Shown: positions 1-20,869 of the stretch, piece after piece
Position numbering within the stretch: the first letter of the stretch is position 1
Layout: each line of letters starts with the position of its first letter
Origin: Diprion similis
Lineage: Eukaryota > Arthropoda > Insecta > Hymenoptera > Diprionidae
Length of the DNA stretch: 64,000 nt
Reading direction: 5' to 3'
Assembly (NCBI RefSeq): GCF_021155765.1
Contig: NC_060116.1
Location: 9,858,001-9,922,000 of the forward strand
The notes under the pieces: generated by a model
What the model was told of the DNA's origin: nothing
The model's database searches: none
What the model saw: the letters and a program-made list of their open reading frames with translations, nothing else
Translations under genes and position numbers: made by a program

Positions 1-843
1 AATCGCACGAGTCAATAATTATTGTAAAAAATACGGGATTGTGAAAATGGTGTACAATTTTTATTTAAAAAAAAAAAAAAAAAAAAAAAAACGATGGCCT
101 ACTTTATCACACGTTGAATATATTTTCATATTGATTTCATACGCATTTTAGAGTTTGGAGAAGTGCCACCAAATCGGGAAGTTTTTTTAATCAAGGAACT
201 AAAATTTAGATTGAAAATACGAAGGATCATTTTTTGGATTATCAAGTCCTGATTTGTGATAAAAGTAATTTTATTATCAATATTATTTTTTCTCTTACCT
301 CTCATGTATTTACATAAACAACTGACCTAGTACGAGTATAATAATTATTTGTTTACAACAGATCTTAGTCACAATTCTTACAAGATTAGAAAATCAAGAA
401 AAGTATTTAATATCCCGTGGCACTATTAAAGAGCGCTGAATAAATATTATCCCTGAATTTTTAATGCTGCATCTTTCTCATTTCGTTAAGATCTACAACT
501 GTGTTTGGCTCGTCAAAAAAGAATTCTCTAAAGTTGTTTCACTTTTAAACGGACCATGCATATCTGACAAACTAAAGGTCAAATTATTACCTACTGCACT
601 TCCAGTGATGATAACAAAGTTTCTATCAGTGGGGTATAAATTTCACGATAACTACCTGCACACATGCTCCAAGGTGGGAGTCTGCACTTGAGAATGGTGT
701 AGAAAAGAACTACTGTCTCTGTAAACACAGTATTTTTTCTTCATTTTATTGAATAGCTTGATTATATTAATTCAGTGCAGTGTTATTTAGTTCTTGAAAT
801 GTTGCTGGTGTGGAGTGTCTGGCGCATTTTTGGCAGTGCGCTA
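1..843. other. AT-rich flank downstream of the minus-strand HTH gene
   Basis: No gene is supported here. There is a homopolymer A run at about 67-91. A minus-strand AATAAA (plus 745-750) lies about 95 bp past the stop of the HTH gene and is a good candidate for its polyadenylation signal. The open frame at 464-691 has no domain, no splice context and no coding-like composition, so I treat it as chance. Confidence 0.5.
745..750 (-). terminator. polyadenylation signal AATAAA of the HTH gene
   Basis: AATAAA read on the minus strand, about 95 bp beyond the stop at 844. Position fits a short 3' UTR. Confidence 0.45.
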
Positions 844-1939
844 CTAGGATATTATGCCGTGTGTTCTTTTGAAATCCCTCACCCAACCGTCCGACGCTTT
901 GAAATCGAAATTTCCATCGAGATATTGCATAGCAGCAGCCATTGCCCATTCTTTCAGCACGCCGGTAGTGACTGTAACTTTTCTGTGATTTTTTGCCTCG
1001 ACAAAACGATCGTAAACATTCTTATTTATGACTGCTAATTTATCGTATCGCGTCCCACCTCTTTCAATGTGTATTTTCCATCGCGCCAATTGTGATCTAT
1101 CCTTCAATAGACGTGTCGATCGTTTGCGCAACGTGTTGATAGACCATCTTGGATGCAACTGCGCCAATTCGACAGCTCTTGCTTTCACGTCGAATGGTAT
1201 TTTATTGCGCGTTACTTTTTCTTCGGTGTTACCTGCCAAAGGAGCATTAATATTTTGCATAATTTTCGGCTTCGTTTCAACGCTGTCTTCCTCGAATTCC
1301 ATTACTTCTTGATCCTCGATGTCCCCGAACATGTCCATGAATCGTTTAAACATTTCTCTCCCTATCAGTACCGAGCGTTTGCTTATCTTTACGCTCACCG
1401 TATCGGTTATGAATTTTGCATCAAGCATCAATTGCCTTAGGTGAAACATTCCGTCCGCCAATTCTTGCCTTTCCTCGTTGGTACTCGGACACCGCAACAG
1501 GTTGATATTGTCATCTTCTGTCGATCTTTTGTCGTCATTATGTATCATTTTCGAACCTTCCAAACTGCTTATAGCGTACTCCATGATGTTTCATGTCAGA
1601 GTTCCACAATCCACAGCAAATAAAACATGCGTCGTCCAAGCTTAAAATGTTTGTTAAAAAGAGGTAGAAATGCCAGTTTAATACAATGGATACAGTTTGG
1701 AATGGGATCGACGGGGTTCCTAGTTGGCCGACGGTATCTTCCTTCAAAGTAGTAAATACACTGAACGCTGGCTGTTTCGCTCGCGATTCTTTGATGTTTA
1801 TGGGTACCTCCGGTCCATCGGCAAAGTAGCTTTCTTCAAATTTTTTATCCTTAATGAAATATACTGTACTTTGCGTTTTATCCACATATGCACAGCGCTG
1901 ATGTTGAACTAGTTTCAATTTTCGGTACGCTACCCGCAT
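844..1939 (-). CDS. CENP-B/Tc5-type HTH DNA-binding domain protein
   Basis: The open frame at 844-1584 carries a C-terminal segment typical of the CENP-B/Tc5 DNA-binding helix-turn-helix domain: a VYDRFVEA..., a long middle helix with LKEWAM, and the ending ASDGWVRDFKRTHGI. A basic stretch (LRKRSTRLLKDRSQLARW) before it may be the first HTH of such proteins. A coding-like frame upstream (1694-1939, starting MRVAYRK) can be joined in phase 0: donor GTATCC after 1694 and an acceptor AG just before 1578, giving a 115-bp intron and about 326 aa. That acceptor has a poor pyrimidine tract, so the join is tentative and 844-1584 could be used alone (246 aa, with ATG at 1584). No DDE transposase domain follows; the protein stops straight after the HTH. 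It could be a domesticated pogo/Tc5-derived DNA-binding protein or a transcription-factor-like gene. The target and function are unknown. Confidence 0.55.
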
Positions 1940-2349
1940 ACATACGTGGTCCCTGATTTGCCGTCATTCCGATCCGTGCATTGGTCAGCGGCATCAAGCA
2001 GCATTGACTGGTAGCTCATGATTAGCTGTCAACTGAAAGAGGTTTTTCTGTTGTCTCCAGTGATGTGATAACCCTTTTCGATATTTTAAGAGGCATTTGG
2101 AAATTCGTGTTGACGGCCCAGAGTCCGCGAATTTCCAGCTTTTCATTCGGTAAGCTCATTAGCTATTCTGCATATAAATCGTGATAAAATCATTCAACAG
2201 CCTAACCGCATTGGCCGCACCCAATTCACCTTATGATTCATTTTGTGATAACTCGTAATCAGAAATCTCTTGTGAATTTTATTTTCAGGACGATATTGCA
2301 TTACTTCAACTATCGTTAAACTGAATACAATTGTAATTTTTTATTCAAC
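1940..2349. promoter_or_regulatory. Divergent 5' region with Arpc1 5' UTR intron
   Basis: The interval separates the minus-strand HTH gene from Arpc1 and must hold both promoters. An Arpc1 5' UTR intron is likely: donor GTAAGC at 2150 after CATTCG, acceptor TTTTCAG ending at 2288, leaving 61 bases of leader before the ATG at 2350. No TATA box is obvious. Confidence 0.45.
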
Positions 2350-4514
2350 ATGACGGAGACGCACAGTTTTGGTGTCAGCCCCATAACCTGCCATGCGTGG
2401 AACAAAGATAGAACGCGTAAGTTGTCAAACTTAAAGCATGTACTTCATTCCGGTAAATTCCTTCGATTCATTACTTTCATCATTTTACAAAAATATTCGC
2501 CTTAAATAACAGTTAGAACTTAAACAAAATACTGCTATATTATTATCAGTTGTAACGTCATTCATCTGCATATCGAATTACAATTATCTTGAATTCTAAA
2601 TAATCAATCACATTGTCTACAGAGTTGGCATTATCACCGAACAACAATGAAGTTCATATATATCAGCGATCTTCTAATGGATGGAAATTATTGGATATTT
2701 TGAACCAACATGATCTACGGGTTATGGGCATTGATTGGGCCCCAAATACTAACCGTATCGTAACTTGTGCAGTGGACAGAAATGCCTATGTTTGGACTCA
2801 GGGAGACGATGGAAAGTGGAAACCCACTTTGGTTTTACTCAGAATTAATAGAGCCGCTACTTGTGTCAAATGGTCACCACTAGGTAGGGATCCTAAGTTT
2901 GACTTGGAAATTTTTTTTTTAATAATCATCTTGGGGTTTAATTATATTAATGGTGCGGATCTAATTTAAAATTTTATATTTATTTAGAAAACAAGTTTGC
3001 TGTTGGTTCTGGTGCAAGATTGATCTCTGTGTGCTATTTTGAGGAAGAAAATGATTGGTGGGTGTCGAAGCATATCAAGAGACCGTTGAGATCAACGGTT
3101 ACCGCGCTAGACTGGCATCCCAATAATTTGTTATTGGTTGCTGGATCAGCTGATTACAAAGTCCGGGTGTTTAGCGCTTACGTTAAAGATATTGAAGAAG
3201 CCCCACAACCTGGTCCTTGGGGAACAAAATCAAGTTTGGGAACTGCATTGGCCGAATTTCCAAACTCTCAAAATGGGGGTAAACTTGATTTCATTCACAT
3301 TGTAAACTTTCTTCTTGGAATCACAATCCTTCACCTCTATAATCCTTAGAGCAATAACACCTAATATTCAAAGCAAATCATATTTCGGCCAATTTTGTTA
3401 TTCACACATTGCTGCAGAAGTCGGAAGTTTCATAATTTAATTTCGCAGGTGGATGGGTCCACTCTGTTGCCTTTAGTCAATGTGGTAACAAAGTGTGTTG
3501 GATTGGTCATGATTCATCCGTTTGTGTCGCTGATGCTTCCAAAGGCAACACAGTTACACGCTTACCCACAGAGCATCTTCCATTTCTAAGCTGCATTTGG
3601 GTCGGGCCGAATTCTATTGTGGCTGCAGTAAGAACTCTGATAGGTTTTTTTAATGCTCATATTAATCAAATTTTCACCAGACTCGAACCCTATTTACTTC
3701 TGTTCCAAGTGCTTACTTGTTACTTTGTAATGCATCGTTTTAGAACTGAATTAAATCTAGAAATAGAAATTTTTTTTTTCGTATTTGGATTTTCAAAATT
3801 CATACGCATTTCCATTACAGTGGACATGTAAATGTTTTTCAAGTTTAAAACCTTGCATTAATAGGTGCCGAGCTTATTAATATATAATTCCTTAAATGAA
3901 GGGACAGTCTTCAATGTATTTTTTTTTTTAGATAGGTATTGAAACTGTTGACAAAAACCCATTCCTTAAAAAAAATCTGATTAGTGAAATTTGTAACATG
4001 AATTTTTTAAATCTATCCCCACTGAGACATCAGTTATGAAAGTGTTAATAGAGAACAGTCAGTAACTTAAGTTTCTCAGACAAATAGATAGTAAAATAAT
4101 GATATTTATTTTTCAGGGACATAGTTGTTCTCCTATGCTCTACGCATTGGATGATAATGGCCAATTATATTTTGCATCAAAACTGGACAATACTCAAAGA
4201 AAAGAAGCAGGTGGACTTTCGGCTATGCGAAAATTTCAATCACTTGATCGCCAAGCACGCATAGAAACAACAGACACTGCCCTGGATAGTATTCACCAGA
4301 ATGCAATTACTTGTGTAAGAAAACTGCGAGAAGACAAATTTAGTACAAGTGGGTTAGACGGACAGCTGGTCATTTGGGATCTCAAGGTATTATATCACTT
4401 TCAATTTATGATCCTAAATCTGAAATATTTAAAAACAGTATCAGTTGGTAAAGTATTTTTTTGTTTATGTTTTAGACACTGGAGAATTCCATTGCCGGTC
4501 TCAAAATTGTCTGA
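2350..4514 (+). CDS. Arpc1: ARP2/3 complex subunit 1 (p41-Arc), WD40 protein
   Basis: This is the WD40 beta-propeller subunit of the ARP2/3 complex, which nucleates branched actin in the cytoplasm. Coding exons are 2350-2416, 2623-2883, 2988-3278, 3449-3627, 4117-4386 and 4476-4514. All borders are GT-AG and in phase, giving 368 aa against about 370-377 for the family. Recognisable family blocks are [17 protein letters not shown] at the N-terminus, [102 protein letters not shown] and the end SIAGLKIV. The start is the ATG opening the conserved [11 protein letters not shown]-like sequence. A short 3' UTR ends near AATAAA at 4565. It is convergent with Cdk7, about 0.7 kb between their stop codons. 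Confidence 0.96.
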
Positions 4515-5209
4515 GTTACTGGAATTCAATGAGCTGGTAACATCAATTTGGTGTATAATTTTAAAATAAAATGTTCTTTAATTCAGACTTTCGAATAGCG
4601 TGATGTTGATGATAGTTCGAGTCTTCAACGCAAATTGAATTTCTTACATACTTTCACTGCGTAATTATTAATAGTTGTATCAAACAAATGTTTATGCTGA
4701 GTTATCATTAATTGTTGTTTTGTGTAGAGTACACCTACTACTGGTTTTACGTTACTATCCTAAATGCACAGCAGATATGGATGACAAGCATCCAAACGTA
4801 GGTGGCAATATTCAATCTGAAGATTATACCTACATAAGGAAACTTTCTTTTTTATTTCGTATCACCAGTCTGGTAACAAATTTTGTAATAATGATTTAAG
4901 TTACAAAATATTGACTCCATTGAAAATTGAACATACAGATACAAATATTTTCTACTGGTCCCGAAAAAATCAGATTATCAAACTAAAGTCATGAATTTTT
5001 GGTTCAGTAAGTTATTACAATATCTACAAACGCAAAGCTATATTCTTCCTCGGTTTCACAGCTTCGAAGAATGTAAGAATTAGCTATGAATTATAATTTA
5101 ATAATATGTGAAAGTTCTTGAACTTCCTTGAATATTTGCAACACAAACCGGGCGAATTGGAATAGTTTTTAGTATGTAATGTATCACATAGACATAGTAT
5201 CTTTTATAG
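4515..5209. other. Convergent 3' intergenic stretch, Arpc1 / Cdk7
   Basis: Contains the two 3' UTRs. A minus-strand ATTAAA at 5097-5102 is a candidate Cdk7 polyadenylation signal, about 110 bp beyond the stop. The open frame at 4675-4899 shows no domain and I do not count it as a gene. Confidence 0.5.
4565..4570 (+). terminator. Arpc1 polyadenylation signal AATAAA
   Basis: AATAAA 51 bases after the Arpc1 stop codon. Confidence 0.5.
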
Positions 5210-6605
5210 CTAGAATTGTAGTCTCTTCGCTAGTGATGCTCCGTCCATGGATTCCAACAATTTTCTCTTGAGACTAGGTTTTTCCTCTGGTTCTTTCCTG
5301 ATTGTCATTGGAAGAGGTAATTTTGATCCAATCGTTGGTGGTGGTTTATTACTAAAATAAGGCATCTGTAGAGCTTGATCACAAGTACAGCGCTCTAGCG
5401 GATTAATGTTTAACAGACTTGTGATTAAATCTAACAGATCGTCTCCAGCCGCAGTGAAGATGTGCTTCAATGGAGTGCCAGGGAATGGCTTGAACTGTAT
5501 AAAATCTGGCAAATCTGTCATTCCAGGCCACGTTTCATCACTTGGTGTACCCAGCGTCTGCAAAAAATATTTCAACAAGAAAAATTGTACCATAAACTGT
5601 TTTGGGTTGTATTTTTAACTGCAGCATGTGATATATTCTTTAGATCAAAACGTCCTATTTTTCAACTGAACTTGAATAACAATATTGACCTGGAATATTC
5701 TCGTTAGTTGGTCCAAATCTGACTCTCCAGGAAGAAATGGAACGCGTAACAGTAACTCAGCCAGTATGCAACCAATTGCCCACATGTCAACGCCAGTGCC
5801 ATATAATCTAGCACCGTAAAGCAATTCTGGTGCTCGGTACCACCTGGTAACAACTTGATGAGTGTATATTCTGTTTGGTGATCCAAAGAACTTGGCAAGA
5901 CCAAAATCTCCTATTTTTAATACGCCGCTACTATTCACAAGCAGATTGTTGGGTTTTAGGTCTCTGTGAAGTATCCAATTGAAGTGGAGATACTCAAGTC
6001 CCTGGAGGGTTTGGATCATGTAAGATTTCACATTTGCTGATGTTAATACAATATTATTATCTTTTATTATAACTTCCAAGTCGGTATCCATGAAATCAAA
6101 CACCAAGGACACATTGGATTTATGACCAAAGACATCTGAAAATTTGTTATAATAAAAATTAGATAAGTGCTATTCACTGTTTGACAAAAACATTATTTGA
6201 ACAAACAAGTACTTGCCTAATAATCCAATGATATTATCGTGTTTAAGCTCCTGCAAGAGTTTTATTTCTCGCAAGGCAGTACGATTAATGCCGTCCTTTG
6301 CTTCGGCTCGGCTTCCGACTTTGATCTGGAGAATAACGACGGGTGATTATTTATTGTATATGTTTACCTATTCAATGGAAGTAATTTTTTTTGCTAAATT
6401 ACCTTTTTTACTGCTACTATGCTCTCGGTCTCAGTATCTCGAGCTTTATACACAGTTGCGAACTGAAATTTGATAAAAAAAATCAAATAACGTGTCACTA
6501 CTGATGCAACTAAAACGAGATAAATTGTGTCATACGGTATAAACTAACCTGTCCTTCCCCCAAGAAATCAATTTTCTCATATCTCCTCAATTTTTCCGTC
6601 ATCAT
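5210..6605 (-). CDS. Cdk7: Cyclin-dependent kinase 7 (CAK / TFIIH kinase)
   Basis: CDK7 with cyclin H and MAT1 phosphorylates the T-loops of cell-cycle CDKs and, within TFIIH, the RNA polymerase II C-terminal domain in the nucleus. Exons from 5' to 3' are 6549-6605, 6403-6462, 6217-6325, 5690-6135 and 5210-5557; phases agree and give 339 aa (human 346). Visible features are the glycine loop FLGEGQFATVY (14-24), the VAVK lysine (K38), the NRTALRE helix (53-59) that replaces PSTAIRE and is diagnostic for CDK7, HRDLKPNN (132-139), DFG (152-154), and a T-loop [15 protein letters not shown] with S161 and T167 equivalent to human S164 and T170. The C-terminus [20 protein letters not shown] and YFSNKPPPT also match. 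The intron after exon 3 uses a GC donor (G|GCAAGT at 6216/6215), needed to make the conserved [10 protein letters not shown] join. Two adjacent ATGs exist; I took the first. Confidence 0.96.
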
Positions 6606-7118
6606 TTAATTGAATTAATATTGCAGTTAAATCATTTATATTCAATCAGGTTAAATGACTAGTATTCATTTTGTGCCAACCGACTTGAGCTGTCAAATAT
6701 GCTTCCGCTGTTCCGCTTACTTTCTGAGTATACGACTGTTCAATTCGAAAGATGGCTTTGGAGTTTTTAAATTTTCGCATGCATCATGCATGTCGCATTC
6801 AGTCGCATTGTCAGAGATTTGTAATCTCGAATAGATACGCGTCCCTACTTAAATATGAATTCGCAGATGATCCGCGTCGACTGGATAGTTAGATGCACGA
6901 CAGCCGACAGTTCAGCCGTTGACGTTCAGCTTCTTGCACTAGTCATTCATGCTCGTACACCAGATGGGAGGTCGTTAGCTCTTCTTCCATAGAATTTATC
7001 CTATGACTGAAACGATACCCACGTTTCTTCTAGAACAGTTCGACTCACGCGAGATTCTTGAGCTGAACGCCCGCTTTCAATATATATCGGCAAGTTCGAA
7101 CAGTGTGTGCAGTGAAAA
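6606..7118. promoter_or_regulatory. Shared divergent promoter region, Cdk7 (-) / CCT3 (+)
   Basis: These 513 bp separate the start codons of two housekeeping genes on opposite strands, so the interval must hold both 5' UTRs and core promoters. A palindromic GCATGCATCATGCATG-like patch occurs near 6778-6792. I see no clear TATA box. An open frame across 7001-7273 on the minus strand is a shadow of CCT3 leader sequence. Confidence 0.5.
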
Positions 7119-9450
7119 ATGTTCGGTCCAGGGTCAGCGCCTATTGTGGTTTTGAGTGAGTGTAAAAACAATGAAATTGTTATTATACTGTTAGAAAAAT
7201 TTGCCGAAGCTATCATTCGCATAATGCCGTCTCTTCTAATTGCAGGCCAAAACACAAAGCGAGATGCGGGCAAGAAAGTTCAGCGTGAAAACATCCAAGC
7301 CGGCAAGGTACAAACACACCCGCCACACACATGACCAGTAAATTCTCCTTATACGGTCCTGCTCCGTCGGCACACCCACGTGCATTCTCGTAATCAATTT
7401 TCAACATAAAATGGAGATCGAATAATTCCCAGCTACCTAACCTGGTCTAACAGTCAATATATATGACTGTTTTCTTGATTATACTGTTCAATACAGTTAT
7501 ACAAGTACATATTACACATATCAAATGAATATGTAGCAAGTGATCATTCCTCCTCAGGATCACAACAATTTCAAAAATTAGTCTCTAATTTCGGGCGTAA
7601 CATTTAATTAAGAACAACAGTAATATTATGAGCATGTCACACCAGTGACTTCATAAATACATTTGAGAGGTTGATTCTGAAACGAATAGTTTGAGCAAGC
7701 TGCAAATATCCTTTCAGTATCAACTTCTGTACATATAAAGTCTTCTTTACAATTGTGATCATTTAAGACACGAATTCAATCATTTTTTTTTCACCAAAGG
7801 CTATCGCTGATGTTATCAGAACATGCCTTGGGCCTCAGGCTATGCTGAAAATGCTGATGGATCCCATGGGTGGGATCGTAATGACCAATGATGGAAATGC
7901 CATTCTTCGGGAAATCACTGTTCAACATCCAGCTGGTAAATCGATGATTGAAATTGCAAGAACCCAGGATGAAGAAGTCGGAGATGGTACAACATCGGTA
8001 ATTGTATTAGCAGGAGAAATCTTAGCTACTGCTGAGCCGTTTTTAGAACAAGGAATGCATCCCACAGTAATAATCAGAGCATACAGGCAGGCATTAGAAG
8101 ATATGATAACCATTTTGAATGATGAAGTTAGCACTGAATTGGATCGGAACGATAGAACAAAGCTGGCACAAGTAGTGAAATCATGTGTTGGGACTAAATT
8201 CATTGGTCGCTGGGCAGAACTTGCTTGCGACATTGCCTTGGATGCAGTCCACACTATTATGCTTGAAGAAAACGGCAGACGAGAGATAGACATCAAGCGG
8301 TATGCTAAAGTAGAGAAGATTTCAGGTGGTAGTATTGAAGATAGTACAGTATTGAAGGGTGTTATGGTTAACAAAGATGTAACTCACCCGAAAATGAAGC
8401 GCTACATTAAAAATCCAAGAATTGTATTGTTGGATTGTCCGTTGGAGTACAAAAAGGGTGAATCCCAAACAAACGTTGAGATTCTGAAGGACACAGACTT
8501 CACGAGGATATTGGAACTGGAAGAGGAACATGTGAAGAAAATTTGCGACGACATCATTGCTTTGAAACCAGATGTTGTCTTTACTGAAAAAGGTGTGTCA
8601 GACTTGGCTCAACACTATTTGTTGAAAGCTGGAATAACTGCTATTCGCAGGATGCGAAAATCTGATAACAATAGAGTTGCTAGGGCTTGTGGAGCAACTG
8701 TCGTCAATCGCACCGAAGAACTTCGCGAAGAAGACATAGGAACTGGTGCAGGGTTATTTGAGATAAAAAAACTTGGAGATGAGTATTTCTGCTTTGTCAC
8801 GGAATGTGAGGATCCCAAAGCCTGCACCATTATTTTACGTGGTGCTAGTAAAGATGTTCTAAACGAAACTGAGAGAAATCTACAAGATGCTCTTCATGTT
8901 GCCAAAAATTTATTGGTAGAGCCAAAACTGGTTCCAGGTACTTTTTACGCTTATAATTTAGTGATCTTTATTTAGAACCATGAGATATGAGTCAAGTTAT
9001 CTTTGCCTTACGAAAATACTGTATTTAATTTTAGGTGGTGGTGCAGTGGAAATGGCAGTGTCCCGCCGTCTTTCAGAAAAGGCTTCAGGCCTAGCTGGCG
9101 TTGAGCAGTGGCCTTACAAGGCTGTCGCACAGGCCTTGGAAATTATTCCACGAACTTTGGCGCAGAACTGTGGTGCAAATACCATTCGTACTCTGACAGC
9201 ACTGCGTGCAAAGCATGCTACTGCAGGTTCTACTTGGGGAATTGATGGCGAGACAGGATTATTGGTTGATATGAAAGAACGCGGAATATGGGAACCGTTA
9301 GCTGTGAAGCTTCAGATCTACAAGACTGCGGTTGAGACAGCAATTTTATTATTGAGGATCGATGATATTGTGTCTGGTAGCAAAAAGAAGGCTGACGACA
9401 ATGAGGCACCTAAACCGAGTCAACTTTCAGAGGAATCCATGAAAGATTAA
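7119..9450 (+). CDS. CCT3: T-complex chaperonin subunit gamma (CCT3/TCP-1 gamma)
   Basis: One of eight subunits of the cytosolic TRiC/CCT chaperonin, which folds actin, tubulin and WD40 proteins using ATP. Exons are 7119-7155, 7246-7307, 7800-8937 and 9035-9450, all GT-AG and in phase, giving 550 aa (family about 545-550). Diagnostic blocks are the N-terminal VVLSQNTKRDAGKKVQ, the nucleotide-binding segments IRTCLGPQAMLKML and MTNDGNAILREITVQHPAGK, the GDGTTS motif (DEEVGDGTTSVIVLAGE), VKSCVGTKF, the apical part (GVMVNKDVTHPKMKRYI, VLLDCPLEYKKGESQTN), the gamma-type TAIRRMRKSDNNRVARACGA, and the C-terminal GGGAVEMAVSR and GIDGETG. Exon 3 alone carries most of the protein. The gene is followed by AATAAA at 9616. 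No defects are visible. Confidence 0.97.
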
Positions 9451-9615
9451 TTTGCTCCTTGAAATCAATCCTATTTCCTATTGCATCTTATTAATGCTTA
9501 GCTTTAAGAGATTACACCATCAGTGTTACTCAATTCTAATTACTTATTAATTCATTCAGTGTTTTTGAATTATACAATATCGTTCCACAGCATTGTAAGC
9601 ATTTTCACATAACAA

Positions 9616-9621
9616 AATAAA
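9616..9621 (+). terminator. CCT3 polyadenylation signal AATAAA
   Basis: AATAAA about 165 bases past the CCT3 stop codon, in an AT-rich 3' UTR. Confidence 0.5.
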
Positions 9622-10282
9622 TATTTAAATACTGATGTTTGATTCCTATAGTTGTACGTTCTATGGCCAATGATTTATAACTTAATGTTTATAATGTAAT
9701 GGCAAATGATTTTATTTATAGGTCATTGTCAACATTAGCGTATTAAATCACAGTATTCGAGGTATCTCATAATGTGATGACTATTTTTGCCAGAATGGTC
9801 CCGGCATCCATCAATATTTTGATTTCTCCGAAATTTATCGGTTGAATACCACATCCATTGAGTTGTCCACACCTATGCATATGTATAGTTCGGTATTGGT
9901 TACAAGCAACATACTATACATATACGTAATGAGTCGTAGTTTCTCATGTGCGGCAAACACAGAGATATTTTAAATCGTAATAAAGTTGATTTCAACTGTA
10001 GGAATGTTCGGTATTGTAATACGATATTTGACTGCGGCTAGCAAGTGGCGGAATTCGAAATGCAAAAATGCATAGCGTAAGCATAATTAATATTCGGTTC
10101 GTTACTTCACAGTCAACGCTTCAACGAACTTTATCGTCTGCTAGCAACAAGGTGGCGTCAAGATATCGATTGTGTACGTCGTGTATGGGGTGGCCGGTAT
10201 GTCGACGAATGCCACAGTTTTTACAATTTTCTGTCAAACGGTCGGCAAAGTTGTTGGCTAAATATCGAAACATGGACCGGGG
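9622..10282. other. Intergenic, CCT3 to Dapk; Dapk 5' region
   Basis: AT-rich to about 10,000, then higher GC towards the first Dapk coding exon, consistent with a 5' UTR or promoter. The open frame at 10068-10286 overlaps the Dapk start in another frame and has no support. Confidence 0.4.
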
Positions 10283-18428
<8,146 letters not shown>

Positions 18429-20869
18429 CGACACAATGATTATTAATACCAAATGAGCATATTTTAAGGTTTAAGAATATCTCTTACTGAATCTCTATTC
18501 AATGAAATTTGCCAAAAATTCAACATTTCCGCCCATGCTTCGAATTGTACTTTTAGCTTAGATTAGCTATTGATGAATATTGTGTCGTACGGTGACAAAT
18601 TTACAAGTATGAAATACGAATGGTTCTGAAGTCTGATTCACAAATTCATTCTGTTGATTTAAATTGTCTACTTATATTAGAAATAGAAATTTTTATGGTG
18701 TCAAGTGATTTAATTGCAAAACAAATATTGACCAAATTATATGTTCTGCAGTATGAGTTATCGCTTATAAAATTTACTTTACTGAAACTGTTCATCATTG
18801 TTAGTTCTGTTATAGAAATTTAAAATTGAAGTATTTTCAGTCTACTAGATTAAATTAATAGAGTGTTGTGTTTGCTTCTAGATAGGATCAAATCGTATAC
18901 TTTCTAGCTTTGACACTTGTTCTAGTTATTTTGTCACTATTCTGTAGTGAGTATTGCTACTTAATAATAAGATATCTAAATTTTTTCATTCATTAATTCA
19001 GCAGTGAATTACGATTTTACGCATGAATTGCTGAGCAATTTACATACGTACTTAATGAACACCAGTTGTATCTCAGTTTAGCGTAGGTAGCTTTTACAAC
19101 TCTGATGTATGTGTGATCTTAGTCGATATATAACAGAAAGAGTAATACCTATAATATTCAGACTGTTCCTTATTTATTCAATATCTTCTTAACTTGAGTT
19201 TCTTATGATAATAATGAATTCATCATGACGTTAAGATAGTAGAACGGAAATTCAAGTAGTGTATCTTGTTCATGACTTGACAATTTGCTCGATAATGATA
19301 AAAATAAAATCAAAAGGAATATTACAGACTGACTGGTACTTAAAACACTTCCGATTAATGAGCTTCGCATAATTGAGTTGCAATTTCTCAATTAAAATGT
19401 CTTTTACACGCTGTTCATTATCCTAGTTATTGGGTGAAAAATTATGGAAAACGCTCTATAAACTGCCACCTTAGTAACTTTGTTGAGATGGTAATTTGTT
19501 CTTGTGGAACAGCGTCCAAGATATCTTGAAATTTTACTTGAAAATCAATCGAATTCTGTCACCTTAGGCGATAGTATGTCAGTTTGACATATAGCCTTTC
19601 TTGTCTGGCAATGTGCCAAAAAATACGAAGGTTTATTTCCTGTGTGTGTACGGCATCTTTTTCGGCCCTATGATTGTAATTGTGTGTATGTGTCGTTGTA
19701 CATATCAAATATAAGTAATATACGAACCGCTTACTGTGGTATGATTACTTATTGCAAAGTGTACTTTACATTTGAACTATTGTTGCTGATGCCTTTACTA
19801 TGTGCCATGAACTCAGTCCACTCATAATAAGCACCATGTCTATAATTAATACTTGTTATATTTAATTCATTACAAACTTATGTAGGTAACATATAATTAA
19901 GTAATATCAAGTTGACGAAAATCGTTGAGATGATAAAAATATTCAATTTGTTGTGAATTTACTTTTTAAGACATTAATATTGAATTATATGACAGAATGT
20001 GCAGTGTTTCTTCTTTTTCTTGATACTTATCTCGGAGAATTTGGATGGTAGTTATTCTTTGTTTGTAACGTTTGTACTCGTCGTTACATGACGGTATGGA
20101 TTTAAAGTAAAATATGATCAATTACTAGAATAAACTTACAATTTATTAAAAAGTGAATTCTGGAGTGAATAGGGATATGAGGTGTCGCAAACACGTGATT
20201 TATCAAAATGTTTTATACCGCTTTATAAGCCTAAACTTTTACTTGAAAGGTAACGAAAACGGCTTGACAAAAAATCACATGTAGTGATAGTAAATACAAC
20301 TCGGGATAACAGAAAATCGTTACCACACTACTTGGAATACAATAATTGTAATTCACAGATAACTCACAATCAGTCAATAGCATCTTGAATATTAACAGCT
20401 TTGGGAATGAATAATTTTACTTACATAGGATATAATTAAACCATAACATTATGTGATATATAATACGCCATTCCGAAAGAAACATTGTACCTAACAAATG
20501 TAAATTGTATCTACATAAATGTAAATACGGAACTGTATACTGCGTATCACATAATAGAACGTTGAAAGCAAAACCCGGGTATTATTTGTTTAATTGACAT
20601 GTCCCTAAAGTTAGTTTTTTGCGTTAATATTGAGGTACACGTAGATCGAACATGTGGTAGTGGTGGGACAAAGGCGATGTGAGCGATCTTGAACGTTAAC
20701 TTTCTGTATATATTGCTATATAAGTTGAGACATATATACTCTCGGTAATATCTTATCTCATTGTCAGTTCTTATTTCGATTCTAAACCATTTGTCGCTGT
20801 TTACAATGAGATTCGACATCGTGTTTAAGGAGTACTAAGATTCCTTTGGCCTAAAATAGAATGGGGAGG
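18429..20869. other. Long AT-rich intergenic region between Dapk and the tropomyosins
   Basis: Contains the Dapk 3' UTR of unknown length; AATAAA occurs at 19303-19308 and 20129-20134 but neither can be chosen. Open frames at 18620-18823, 19203-19391, 19642-19827 and 20547-20819 are short, AT-driven and without domains. I see no tRNA, repeat family or conserved exon. Confidence 0.4.

Noticed and set aside
464-691. Short open frame in the left flank
   Set aside because: No domain, no splice or promoter context, AT-rich background.
4675-4899. Open frame between Arpc1 and Cdk7
   Set aside because: Lies in the convergent 3' region after a complete Arpc1 with its stop and AATAAA; no recognisable domain.
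20547-20819. Minus-strand 90-aa frame upstream of tropomyosin A
   Set aside because: No domain or intron structure; lies in AT-rich promoter-proximal sequence.
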